DNA from: Ricinus communis
Lineage: Eukaryota; Streptophyta; Magnoliopsida; Malpighiales; Euphorbiaceae
Direction: 5' to 3'
Assembly (NCBI RefSeq): GCF_019578655.1
Contig: NC_063259.1
Coordinates: 14,412,489 to 14,476,488 of the forward strand
DNA length: 64,000 nucleotides
Below are positions 36,331 through 47,909 of this stretch, piece by piece. A program made the position numbers and the translations under genes. The stretch's first letter is position 1. Every line of letters starts with the position of its first letter. The notes under the pieces were generated by a model, which made no database searches, was not told the origin of the DNA, and worked only from the letters and a program-made list of their open reading frames with translations.

Positions 36331-37390
36331 CTTTTACCAATTAAAGGCAGAGATTTTTAGACCTAAGAATTTGTAATTACTCTTCATATTAAATATTTTG
36401 TGTTTAAATTGAAAAAAATTAATAATTTTTTGCTTGTGATATTTAAAAAATTAAAAATATTATTGATGCAGCATATAAATTGTCATCTTAAAATCAACTC
36501 TCATAGTAATATATAGTTGTGTTTTGATTTTCTTCTTACATTATTGGAGTGGGGGACTTGCATATAGATGCTAAAGTGAGTGTCTTGTTGGATGGAGGAT
36601 TTGTTCATGTAAATTTCTTTAAGGAAAATGTGGAGTTTATTTTGTGAATTCTTTTGGATAGCCTCTAACTCTTTCTTAGTCAGGCTTTGGCAAAATAGTT
36701 AATAAAAATGTATTATTCGTTATTAATATATTTGCTTGCGGTAATTGTGATCTCTTTGACTTTTTTAATAAAAATAAATTATAATAAAAATTAATAAAAA
36801 ACTAATGAAACAAAAGAAAAGTAAAAATATAATGTGCAGCTCTAAGAGAAATAAAAGAGTTTCTCTAACTAAATTGTTGAGAATTCTATTTATATTTTTT
36901 TAAATATAATATAAAGCAAATATTGAGTATGTAATTAATTTTAGCCCCGCACATTTTAAATCCTGTGTCCGCTCCTAATTGTGATCAGTATTATTATTTT
37001 ATTTTGTTTTTATTAATATCATGCCACACCAAAAATAATAAACTTAGTAAATGAAAACTTAAGAATATAATCATAATATATTATTTAAAATCAGTTAAAT
37101 AAAATAAAAGTTAATTATTAAAACAGTAAAATTATTTTAATTATACAAGTAAATTGAGAGATAAACTTTGGATTCTTACAAAAATATTTTTATACAAAGA
37201 AATTTGTAAGAAATATATTATAAGTTTACAACTTTTCATGTTAGAGGTTATGCTAATCCTGTAAAGAAAAAGAATATCCAAGCGACCAAACGAACCAGTA
37301 ATTCTGTCACCGTTTAAACATAAAATCACAAAAACCCTAAAAGTTGCAGTTACATAAATAAAACCCAAAAAATTGCAGATAGGTCTAACA
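36331..37390. other. AT-rich intergenic DNA and upstream region of the LLPH-like gene
   Basis: No coding content recognised. A slightly GC-richer patch at 36540-36720 contains a short stretch free of stops but without any motif I know. Confidence 0.5.
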
Positions 37391-37460
37391 AAGAGCGGAG
37401 GCGCAGATTGAACAAGAAATCGAAGAACAGGAGAAGAGAACAGAAAACAGAAAACATAAA

Positions 37461-38148
37461 ATGGCAAAGTCATTGAGATCGAAGAGAGAGAAGAGGCTAA
37501 GAGCAATAAGGAGAGATATGGTAGAGCCTTATTACGAGAAAAAAGACGCAGCAAAGCTTGCTGCTATGGAAACTGCTCTTTCTGCTCCCAAATTGCCTGT
37601 GTTTAAGCCAACTTCTTCTGCTTCTGCTAATGCTATGGACTTGACTACCCCTTCTATTCCTACCTCAAATGCCAACATGGGTATGCCTTTTTTTTTAAAC
37701 GTTATATATATCTTATGCAATTTGTTTAACATCCATTAGCTTTACAATGTTATTCTATTGTTTGCTACTTCAATTATGTGCCTATGCTACTTCAATTTAT
37801 CGAATATATACTTGTTGGTTGCCTTTTGGTATCGGGAAGCTTTGCTGCACAAAGAAATTGAATTATTTTTTATGATATTTGAAATTATTGAAATTTTTAG
37901 TGAAAATAACAGGAACCCAAATTAGTATTCATATATTGAAAAGTGTTAGTGCTCTGGTCTTATTTGCACTTGCAAGTATAATGAACCGATCTCGATGTTG
38001 GTTTGGTCCTTGAACAGATGTGGAAATGGATGATGACAATCAGACTAAGAGTTCGTTGAAGCCTGTAGGGAAGAAGCTAAAAAAGAAATTCAAGCTTGCA
38101 AAACGCAACCGTCATGGTAAGGGGAAGATCAGGAGGAATCATATTTAA
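37461..38148 (+). CDS. LLPH-like (DUF2423) small basic nuclear/nucleolar protein
   Basis: Two exons, 37461-37680 and 38018-38148, encode 116 residues. The N-terminus MAKSLRSKREKRLRAIRR is the hallmark of the LLP-homolog/DUF2423 family (human LLPH, yeast YBL028C), found with pre-60S ribosomal particles. The middle is Ala/Ser/Pro-rich, exon 2 starts with an acidic stretch (DVEMDDD), and the C-terminus is strongly basic (KKLKKKFKLAKRNRHGKGKIRRN), fitting a nucleolar RNA-associated protein. The ATG is the first after a purine-rich leader (37380-37460). The gene stands between the two RLP pseudogenes on the opposite strand and has no functional link to them. Role in ribosome assembly is family inference. 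Confidence 0.85.
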
Positions 38149-39900
38149 CTCTGGAAAATGTTAAGGATTTATGTGTTTATTATGGTCTGATACGAAATTT
38201 TGATTGGTCAATTTATATGGCTGTTATTTGTTTGAGACTAGTGTATTAAATTCTAATGTTATGATAATTTATATAGTTCAGATTATGTAGGCGTATGTGG
38301 AATGGATGCATAAATGCTGTTTCTCTTTTAATTAATGGCAGGGCAGTGTACAATACCTCAAATCCTATTATGCAAAAAGCATAAAAGCGAATTACCAAAA
38401 CTGGGCCTAGACCTGGATAGTGAACATAATATTAGACATTGTTACCTTTTAGTTAGTTTGTGCTTTTGTGCTTGCTGCAAAGAGAATAGGCATATGACTA
38501 CCAGATATTTGTTCATGTTCTTTCATTTGGTAGAATTTATCAGGATTTTGAATTTTATGTTGGCAGATTATTTGATTGTTCCCTCATTTCATGCCACAAA
38601 CATGTTCTCGTTCACCCTGGTGAAACTGGTGGCCGAAATGTCAATTATTTTAGCATTCTGTGCCTGCAAATGATTAAATTCCTTAAACCTCGACTTCTTT
38701 TATGTGCATGAAATGAATGGAAAGATCAGTAGCAAACTGATTTTGGCATTAATTGTAATTGCATCCAGACGTGCTTATATATTCATGATGGGAAGCAAGG
38801 GCTAATCATTATTAGGTTTCCTACAGGTAGTTTGCCAATAGAAATCTTTATTACAATGTCTAGTTGTTAGCCATTGGAATTTCTTTGGGATATTAAGCAT
38901 AATAGTTCTTATTTTTTGTAAATAAACTTGTAATTTTATGCAAGTATAAAAGAAACAAAGATAGATTGAAAGATACACATGTGGGCAGTAACACAAAGAG
39001 TACATACTGTTATGTGTGTTGAGACATGTACCTTCCTCACTTGTAATCTCAACTTATCTCCTGCGTTTTCTTCCTGTGCGTGTGAGCAACATTCACCGAT
39101 GCGCATGCTACAATGTCATCTTTCACTTTATTGAAGAATCAAAAGTATGCTTGCCTCCAAGATGCTTTTATGATTAATGTTTAGCATGCTGATGTAGAAT
39201 GAAAGCATTTCACTTCTCTCATCACCATCATGGTGCGCTTGGTCAGGACCATTTGAAGATGGCATCTGACCAGTTTTATCACCAGTGTATTTTCGCATTA
39301 GCGGTAGTGCAAAGAGCAAAGATTTCCTTCATGTTTGGATTTGTCTTGAAATGTTAGAAATTGATTTGACAGAATTCTTCCAGACAAATGGTTAAATGGT
39401 ACAGGTTATTTAAGAATGTTAAACCTGACAAAGTTTTCAGGAATGATGATTGACAGTTGTTCATTTTATCAGATTCTTGAATTAGAATAAGCTAGATATC
39501 ATGTAAATGGAAGTGCAGGCTGCAAAAATGTTGGACTATCTAATCTATTTCCTATGTAATATGTTCCTTGCTCTTATGATCAATGGCTTCTATCAGCTTT
39601 TGGAAGTCTGTCAAAATCTACCTTCTTGTATTGATCGTATTTGCTGTTTACTGCCTCTTTGAGCACAGGCATTGCTCTTGTGTATTTGCATTATGATCAA
39701 AGTATTCTCGTATCCACATAATAATGAAATTTTTTCCTTTACCCAAACACAAAACTTGAAAAAGAAAAATAATTATACTAATTCTGTTGGCATGCACTAC
39801 ATGATTCTATCACAGAGAAGGTTTCTACAGAAAATGAGCCTTCACATTTTCTAAATCAAAACATGTCCATGGTGTCAATAACTAAAACTTTTCTTTTTTC
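38149..39900. other. 3' flank of the LLPH-like gene and intergenic DNA
   Basis: Fairly ordinary, less AT-rich than most spacers here. Several open frames of 60-110 codons exist but show no motif and no codon-level signal. Part may be a long 3' UTR. No repeat with defined ends was found. Confidence 0.45.
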
Positions 39901-39905
39901 CTCCC

Positions 39906-41825
39906 CTCATATAATTTACAAGAAGTACACCAGAAAACCCTACAATAAAACCAAGTCCAACACTAACGTAGAACTCTGGAAACATAAAACCAAGTCCAAA
40001 ACCCTATAGGAATCTTTTTCGATAAGTTGTTGTAGGACTAGTCTAAATGACTTAAAAATGTTAATGAAGACAAGCTTTGAGGAACTATCCTAGAAAGGTT
40101 GTTGCTTGACAGATCAAATGTTTCCAACATCTTCAGGTTTTCTATTTTCTTTGGAATGCTTCCACTAAGATGATTCCTTGACAAATTCAGAACTCGCAAT
40201 GCCTTCAGGCTTGTTAGCTCATCAGGAATTTCCCCTTTGAGATTATTCTCTGAAAGATCAGTGGCATTCAATAATTCGATGTCATGGTTAAATTCATACT
40301 CTCTTCCTTTTGTTACCAGTTCTTGAAGTAGGTCAACCGGTACTGAAAGACATGATAGTACTGATGACTGCTGTTTCTATAGTCTAAGGAGTCAAATTAG
40401 CTAAACAGTTTGGAGTCACTCTATAAAACTTATTATGGGCAAGATCTAAGAAATGAAGATATGGAAGATTGCAAATTTGTTGTGGTATATGTCCAACAAG
40501 CAAGTTCGATCGAAGGTGGAGCATGAAAATGGATGATACATTTACTCCTATCCATGAAGGAAACTGTACTAACAACATGTTTCCTCCAAGATCAATGCTT
40601 GACAACACTGAACAATTTTTCAATGAAGATGGAATTTCACCATCTAGATTGTTCTTGCTCAACAGTAACATTCCAAGTGATTTTACATAACCGAGTGAGC
40701 TAGGGATGCTTCATGATAAACTGTTGTTTGATACATCCACAACCCACAAAGATTGCAGAGTTTCCCAACATTCAATGATTTTCCATGAAGATCATTGTTC
40801 CTTATGGAAAGAACTTGCAAATTTACCAACTTACAAATGGATGATGGAATTGTACCATTCAGACGATTGTCAGAAAGATGCAAATTTTGAAATTCATAAA
40901 TCCCCTTAGTAAGTTTGTTTGCAGCAAGTTTTAGGTTCTTCAACTCCAGAGACCTTGGAAAGTGACCACCAATATTATTTGAGGTCAAATCAAGGTCTTC
41001 AAGAGCTACCAAATTGCCAAACTCACTAGGGATAGAACCATTAAAAGAATTTGAGCTAAGATCAAGCTTGGTAAGGCTAGTAAGATTAGACAACCAACTG
41101 GATATTGAAGAGTTGAAAGAATTTTATGAAATGTCAAGAAGTGAAAGTCAAGTAATTTAACAAACGGAAGAGTATCAAGAATATTTTGAAGCTCGCATTG
41201 AGGTAAATGCAACTCCAACAACGAAGGAATCATATTGATTGCATTTAACCAAGTAGCTTTCGTACTATTGATTCTTACAAATTCCATGTTAAGGTGCTTT
41301 AAAGAGGACAAACCAGAATGCCACTCAGGGTTTTCTGCATTCAATCCAGTAGCATCAAAGATAAATATCCATAAAGATCAAGATATTGCAAATTAGACAA
41401 ATTGCCAAGAAGAGAAGGGACTTCATTAGTAAATGATGAAAAAGAGAGATTGAGATACCTCAACTCTTGAAAGAACTAAGAAAATTAGAAATTTGTAGCC
41501 CTTCAAAATTGTTCAAACTAAAATCCAAGTAATTCAAATATTTCAAATAAAGCAAAGATAAATTCAAATCCCCACTTAAGCACAAACTTTTATATTCAGC
41601 CACGTCATTTTCTGTTAAAAAATAAGTATCAAGGGTCCTGAATCAAAATGGTTTTTTAAGATCAAGCTTGACAATATGTCCTGTTTGATTATCACATCCA
41701 ACGCCTTTTCAGTTGCAGCAATCCTCACCAACCCAAGTAGACAGCCTACTAGATGGATTTTGAACACCATTCTTGAAAACAACAAGGGCTTATCTTTCTA
41801 TGTTAATGCACTTCACTATGGAATG
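39906..41825 (-). pseudogene. LRR receptor-like protein pseudogene 2, with internal deletion and a remnant membrane segment
   Basis: Minus-strand LRR gene closely related to pseudogene 1. The cap region (about 41800-41640) and first LRRs are broken by stops and frame changes. Open pieces are 41344-41006, 41093-40683, 40671-40384 and 40271-40038. Within 41093-40683 the repeat series jumps directly from the KLTKGIYEF position to QNLHLSDNRLNG. The corresponding positions in pseudogene 1 are about 770 bp apart, so an internal deletion occurred. At 39980-39906 the minus strand encodes PEFYVSVGLGFIVGFSGVLL, the characteristic transmembrane segment of EIX-type RLPs, so this copy preserves part of the anchor lost elsewhere. 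Confidence 0.85.
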
Positions 41826-41858
41826 TCCATTTCATAGTATGAAATGGAAGAAAATGAG

Positions 41859-41863
<5 letters not shown>

Positions 41864-41899
<36 letters not shown>
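41864..41899 (+). repeat. (GA)n microsatellite
   Basis: About 18 uninterrupted GA units just beyond the broken 5' end of RLP pseudogene 2. On the plus strand it produces a short artificial Arg/Glu open frame. Confidence 0.9.
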
Positions 41900-41901
<2 letters not shown>

Positions 41902-42504
41902 AAGAAGTCAAGAGAAGATTGGCAACCATGCTTGATAAGTAGTGGTGTAGTAGCAATCTTATAATATAGCTAGTGTTCAGAGTTTAAATTACATAGATTT
42001 GATTTGATTTGACTCCCAACCGTGTATGAGAAGAAAAGGTGACACTGGTTTTACACTTAGGACATTGACATTCGCATGGAAACAGAGTGGATTATGAATG
42101 TTGCAATGGGTCAAAAAGAGTGTACACCATTAAAAATAAGTGTTAAGAAGGGATTTTTTTTTATAAATGATTTTAAGTCACAAATCTTACTATTATTTAT
42201 TAATGTGTAATTGATGCATTAGGTTATTGAGTAAGTGAAACCATAACGAATATATAAACATTTCATCAATATTTATTTCAACTCTTATACACATAATATT
42301 TTATGTTATACTTTATAAAATCATTTTTTAATTTTAAAATATTAAAAAATAGAGTAAATATATTATATGCCATATAATATAGTCGGTAAGTTAATGTAAC
42401 ATTATTTTATAATAGTGATAAGTTCTTATAATATAATTAGTGGTAGTGGGAGATTAGAACTGGCTCGTTTGACTTTAAGTATAAAAGTATTAATCAAATT
42501 ACTC
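41900..42504. other. Intergenic DNA, nothing recognised
   Basis: AT-rich, no ORF or bounded repeat supported. Confidence 0.5.
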
Positions 42505-42507
42505 TTA

Positions 42508-42910
42508 GAGCATTTTCAATGTATTCTTTATATATATTAAATTTTTTATTTTAAACAGTTCTATATAAAATAGTACTCCAATGCACTCTTTATTTTTTAA
42601 ATATAAAATAGATAGTCAATTTGACTCTCTATATATGGAGAGCCAAATTTCACTCTTTACTCTATATTTAATAAATGCACTATAAATTTCGATATATTTA
42701 ACTTTATATATTTAATTTAATTAATATTTACAATTTTTAGTTTTTTATTAGTATACATTAAAAAAAGAAAAAAATTAAAATTATTAATATTTATGAAAAA
42801 TAAAATATAAAAAATATATTAAATTTTAAATAAAATATTATATTTTTATATATAAATATCTATTAAAATATTCTTTATAATAGAAATTATGCTCTTTATT
42901 GGAGATGCTA
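42508..42910. mobile_element. Tourist-like (PIF/Harbinger) MITE
   Basis: The left end GAGCATTTTCAATGTATTC and the right end (reverse complement TAGCATCTCCAATAAAGAG) form inverted terminal repeats of the widespread GAGCATCTCCAATG type. The element is flanked by TTA on both sides (42505-42507 and 42911-42913), the usual 3-bp duplication of PIF/Harbinger elements. It is 403 bp, AT-rich and non-coding. Confidence 0.7.
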
Positions 42911-43308
42911 TTATGGGCTACAAAACTGTGTTTCTTTGAGTTCCAATACAAATTGGATAAAAATCCATAAGTTTACCCTCAAAATAATCAACCATCAACC
43001 ACATGTTATCATCTCAAAAAGCTCCTATGTACTCATCTTTATTTTATTTTTTAAAAAAGATATTTATTTGCCACTGTTAAATTTCCAAAATAGAAAGATT
43101 TTCCCTATAGTCAAAATCAAAACTCATGAAAAGAAATCTTAAAAGAAAATACTAATTTAATGTATATATTACACCATTGTATTTTAGAATGATCCATAAA
43201 TTATTTTTATAATATAAGGGCTTATACAGTAGGTACAAGTCTTTTTAGAGATACATAGCAGGTATAGAAGATCTAGGTTTAAATTTTTTCTTCAAAATTC
43301 AATAATGA

Positions 43309-44091
43309 TATAATACCCGGTGTTTTCAAAATAAAAAAATAAAAAAAAATAAAGAAAAGAATAATTTTTTCCCTTCCATTTTCTTTCCTTTTCCCCCTCT
43401 CCCTTTCCCCTTTTCTTTCTTTCCTTTCTCCCTTTCCCCCCCTCTCCCTCCTCTCTTCCTTCCTCCTTCCTTCTCCCTCTCCCTGTCGATTTCGACTCTC
43501 TCCCTCACCGCTTGCGCCACCCAGCCAGCTCGCCGCTGTCCAGCAGCTTTTCGCCGACGCCGACCGAAGAAAGAGGGGTTGCCTTCGTCGTTCAGCCTCT
43601 TGCCGGCGTCTTTTTGGCAAACTGACGTTGGAAACAGACTCTTCACCCCCGAAAACTCCGGAGATAATAAATATTATTTTACTGAGAAGACTGCAATAGT
43701 CATAGGATTATTTGATTTTAACTCACTCTTGAGACTGACAGTCTCAGTTTTATTTTTCAGATGACAGTTAGAGTTCTTCGCCGTCCTGCATTGTGACAGT
43801 CTAACTTCTTCTTCATCGGGCTTATTGTACAGAATCTGTACTTTCATATTTTTAGTTATTTTATACTCTAGACCTTTCGCAATAGAGTACTTTTAATTTA
43901 TTATGATTATTCTGGTCCATGATGGACATGGGATGTTATAAAGACCAGTTAGAATTATTTATGGTATGTCAGTCATGATTAATGATATTTTATTTGAATT
44001 ATTGGTCAGTAAGGCTTACTACTGGATTCAGTGGCCTTAAGCCTACCCATTCTCTAGTGCCGGCCACGGACCCACAGATCGAGTCGCAACA
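43309..44091 (+). mobile_element. Solo-LTR-like element 1 (783 bp) with 5-bp target duplication
   Basis: It begins TATAATACCCGG and ends GTCGCAACA, with AATGA directly on each side (43304-43308 and 44092-44096). The last ~100 bp, including CCCATTCTCTAGTGCCGGCC, matches the 3' end of the larger element at 45325-47904. Inside are a long pyrimidine tract and a GC-rich block that give spurious ORFs. No internal retroelement genes are present. A solo LTR, or a short derivative of the same LTR family, is the best reading. Confidence 0.65.
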
Positions 44092-44432
44092 AATGATAAA
44101 AAAGAATAATCAATAAATATGGAAATCTCTCTTCCTACACTGTGATCAGACCTTCTGTACATTCTATATTGAAGTGAATAACAAACCCTAACTTTTTTTT
44201 GAGAAAATACAAACCCTAATTTTATGTATTAATGGGATTTAATCTATTAAAGTTTCAAAACTTTTTATTTCAAATTATGGAGTGAACTGACAGCCCTGGC
44301 CAATACAATAAACAAAAAACAATAAAATAAACTGCATCCATATCATTAGTGCAATTTTTTTTATATGTATACCCTAAAAAACAGAGAAGACAGCTCATTT
44401 AGCACACATGAGAAATTGTTAATATTTTATAT

Positions 44433-45052
44433 AGGAATAAAGTCTAACTTGTCCATTCATTTTATTGTTCGGATTTAATTTAGTCATTTTTAAAAAATTT
44501 AGATATTTTAGTCCAAATTTTACATATTTAGTTCAAATTAATTTTATTTTTTTTATAAAAATAAAAGACTAACTCACACACTTCCTAAAAAGAGAGTGGA
44601 TAGAATGAAAAATAAAAAATATTAATTCTTTTATATTAAATTACTTAAATTAAGAAAATATATTGATATTTAAACAGAACATAATAAAAAATAAATATTG
44701 CTACAGTATTCTTACTCTTTTTTTCTTAATAATAATAGTGAAAGAGACAATTATATAAGTAGTGGTACTGAGATCAGTGGAGGTAAAAACAGTTCCAGTG
44801 AAAATAATAGTGGCAATAACTACTTATTGCTTAATTACATTAATTGTATTAAAATTATAAAAATAATTTTTAATTAATATTATAATTTTTAATTATTTTT
44901 TATTTCAAGTCACTCTCTCATTCTTTTTCTAAAATAGAGTTAATTTGAACTAAACATACAAAAATCTGGGCTAAAAATTTTATAAATTTAAAAAAGAAAA
45001 ACTAAAATGAATCTATGTAACAAGGTTAGTGGTGAAATTGCACTTTATTCCT
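44433..45052. mobile_element. TIR element with exact 11-bp ends
   Basis: AGGAATAAAGT at 44433-44443 is exactly repeated in inverted orientation at 45042-45052. The next bases are also partly inverted: phrases of the type TTTAGTC..AAATTTTACATATTTAGTTCAAATTAA reappear inverted on the right. Non-coding. The flanks are too AT-rich to define a target duplication. Confidence 0.5.
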
Positions 45053-45324
45053 TTTATAAATCCTATATTGGCAACCTTTATCATTTGCCTTTTTCTAATG
45101 TGCACCTGTTTTTTTTTCTTTTGTGTATTTAAGAATTTATAGCCATTAGATTTTCATCTTTTAATCTTAACCCTTAAATTATATTATATGCTACTTGCTG
45201 AATAGGTAAGTAAGAAGAAATATACTAAATTATAACCTTCACAACTGGTTACCATGCTTTTAACAAGAGATTACATGAGAACTTCTCTTGCTTTCTCCTT
45301 CATCTTCTTTCTTTACAAATCTAA

Positions 45325-47904
45325 TGTAATACCCGTAATTTTTTCTTTAATAAAGATAATATTAATAATGATTTATAAATTAGTTTTTATTTAAATTAAT
45401 TTTATTTTATTTTTATTTAGTTTAAATTGAAATAAATTAAGTAGAATTTTAATGTTAGACAAATAAATGAGTTATTTTTCTATACCCAATTAGTTGGATC
45501 TTTAAGAAATTAATTAAGCAAATTATTTAAGAAATAAATTATATTTTGGTTATTCAATTTTTCCCAAATGTATATATATATATAAAATTATATTGGAAAA
45601 TTTTGTAAAAATTTGTAAAGGATGTTTTTATGAAAGAATTTTTGGGAAAATTGGTATTTTAATTAACTAGTGGTATTAAACTTTAAGTTAGAAAATAGTT
45701 AGAAAATTGATTAATTAAATTAATTGTGTGTTAGGACTAAATTGAAAATTTATTTTAGAATGAGGATTAAAAGTATAATTTTATTATTATGGGGGTTTAA
45801 TGAAAATTTGTAAGTTTGATGTTTTTGTAAATAAATATGTCGGCAGGGTATATATGTCATTGTGTATTTTCAATAATTCTAATTTGGCCAAATTAAATAG
45901 TTAGGGGCTTAATTGAAAAGATAAAGAAAAGTTTAGGGATTAATTAGAATTTTTGCATGATGAAATTGATAGTAGTTACAACAGTTGAGGGACCAAATGG
46001 TACGAAAGAAAATTTCAGGGACCTAATGTCGATATTGAAAGAAAGAAAAGAGAAAAGAAGAATCGGGAGAGAGAGAGAGAGAGGAAGCCGGATAAGGAGA
46101 ATAAGGGGGGTGCTGCGTCGTCAAAGGCCAACCTCCGGCGCAGGCAGAGACCGGCGTCGGCGGCAGGAAGCGCGAGGAAGAGGCAACGGCTTCGGCGCTT
46201 TGGCCATCTTGGTGGCGATCGACTCCCCTCAGCGAGAGCTTTCTTTTGGCGGCAACGGCGACACCAATGGTGGCCGAAAACGGAAGTTCGCTGTGAAGAG
46301 AGAAAGTAGGGGCAGCCAGTGTTTTCGGGCTTTTCCGGTGAGCTCCGGCAAAGGATGGATGATCGAAGGACCTATCCCGATTCTCCTCAGCTCAAGCTTC
46401 GCAGTGGCACCGGTTTCGTGGCAATCGGACTCCGTTTGCAAATCGACGGCCGAGATCGTCCGTAAATCTCTCAGGATGATCGGGGGTCGGATCGGAAAAT
46501 CGGAAGCAGGGATCGTCATCAGCGTGTCGTTTTGAGTCCGATTGTGTGTTCGGATCGTCGATCGGACTCGGGCGGCTGGAGGCGAGTCGACCAAGCAATC
46601 AAGCATCTCGGTAATTTTTCTCTGGCCCGTTGATTTTGGAATTCTCTAGTTTATTATATGCTTGTTGATTTGTGTTGAGTATTAGATAATATTTGTGTGT
46701 AAAAATAATTGTTTGTCAGACTTGCTTGCCATAGTCGTGAATTGTGTTGTGTGGGGAAGTCGAGAAAAATAGTGAAAGTCTTGGGGACCCGACTCCCCTT
46801 GTATTAAATTGTTGATTATTTGAAGTGCTTTTCTAGCAGGTCCTCGACCCGTTTTACGGGGGGTAAACGTCTGTGTTTTAGGGGAGGTTCTGCCGAATTT
46901 TTGGTAGAATTTACCCGAGTCAAGATTCTTAGACAGTCAGTCCTAGGAATCTAGACTTATAGTTAATGGTCCATTGTTTCAGCGTTTTGATAAATTATTT
47001 TTCCGTGATTAGATAATCCGTCTGTTCGGCTCGGAGCTAGCAGGTCGCCAAAGCTGTGAGTTAAAGTCATATATCGGTTATGCACGTGTCATACATAAAT
47101 TTTTGATTTGCTATCGTGATTATTTTATTGCAAGTTTAATTATTAATTAATTATTATTTATATGTATTATGCTTCTTATATGTTCTTCCTTTATCATTGA
47201 TTTTATCATTGCATGATAACTCGGGATGGGACGGTAGTAGAATATAAGAGTTTGATAAGTGTTCCGGTATAAATCCGAGAGTGATGGAAAAGGGTAAATA
47301 AGTAAATTTAAAAAGAAAAGATTAGGACTTGCCCTGGTCGAGCATCGCTCTCTAGGCTTAGTAGAGTGTGTTTGCCAGAGTAAAGGTCCCTGGTCGAGCA
47401 TTGCTCTCTGGGCGCCGGCTTATTTAGAAATCTAAGTGACCAGACTGTAGGTAAGGTTCCTAGTCGAGCTTTACTCTCTGGCGCCAGTATTATTGGAATA
47501 AGAGAGCCGAAAGGCTAAGGCTGATAGTGAACATTAAGTGACCGGACTGGAGAGCATTGCTCTCCGTGATTGTTAGTCTTTCTGCGGCTCTTATCTAGCA
47601 ACCCGACTCCTTCATCATCGGGTGATATAATTGATTTGGTATGTTAAATCGTAAAATCTTATATTCTCCGTATTAGAAATAGTAGCCTTGTCAATTGTAA
47701 ATTATTATAGTTTTCGGGACTTGTCTAATTCTTCTGGCAGACCAAATTAAATATGTGGAATGTAATAGTAAAAAAATTGTGACATCAAAAATATTAGATG
47801 ATTTTATTTAAGTCAGTGAGTGTCAGGCTTAGTACAGGATTCGGTAGCCTTACGCCTACCCATTCCCTAGTGCCGGTCACGGATGCACAGTTGGGGTCGT
47901 GACA
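45325..47904 (+). mobile_element. Solo-LTR-like element 2 (2,580 bp) with exact 5-bp target duplication
   Basis: It begins TGTAATACCCG and ends GGGGTCGTGACA (TG...CA ends as for LTRs). TCTAA is present directly on both sides (45320-45324 and 47905-47909). The 3' ~100 bp matches element 1. The interior has a GC-rich block (46100-46600) with Arg-rich spurious open frames, and a palindromic repeat array near 47330-47565. No gag or pol domain is recognisable in any frame. The size suits a long LTR left after recombination. A non-autonomous element with its own short ends is the alternative. Confidence 0.7.
47330..47565 (+). repeat. Four-copy palindromic repeat array inside solo-LTR element 2
   Basis: Four imperfect copies of a phrase of the form CTGGTCGAGCATTGCTCTCTGGG start near 47332, 47388, 47459 and 47545. 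The fourth holds the perfect 17-bp palindrome GGAGAGCATTGCTCTCC (47549-47565). Spacers are 55-85 nt and contain GCGCC-type words. Confidence 0.7.
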
Positions 47905-47909
47905 TCTAA

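Noticed and set aside
38335..38673. 112-codon plus-strand ORF after the LLPH-like gene
   Set aside because: No motif or conserved start context; Cys/Phe/Leu-rich chance reading of UTR-like DNA. An acceptor-like AG before it has no matching in-phase donor of need, since the LLPH frame ends properly.
43279..43646. Arg/Glu/Gly-rich minus-strand ORFs
   Set aside because: They are translations of a pyrimidine tract within solo-LTR element 1.
45957..46606. Open frames of up to 192 codons on both strands, Arg/Gly-rich
   Set aside because: They lie inside the solo-LTR-like element; composition reflects GC-rich DNA and GA repeats, with no domain and no codon signal.
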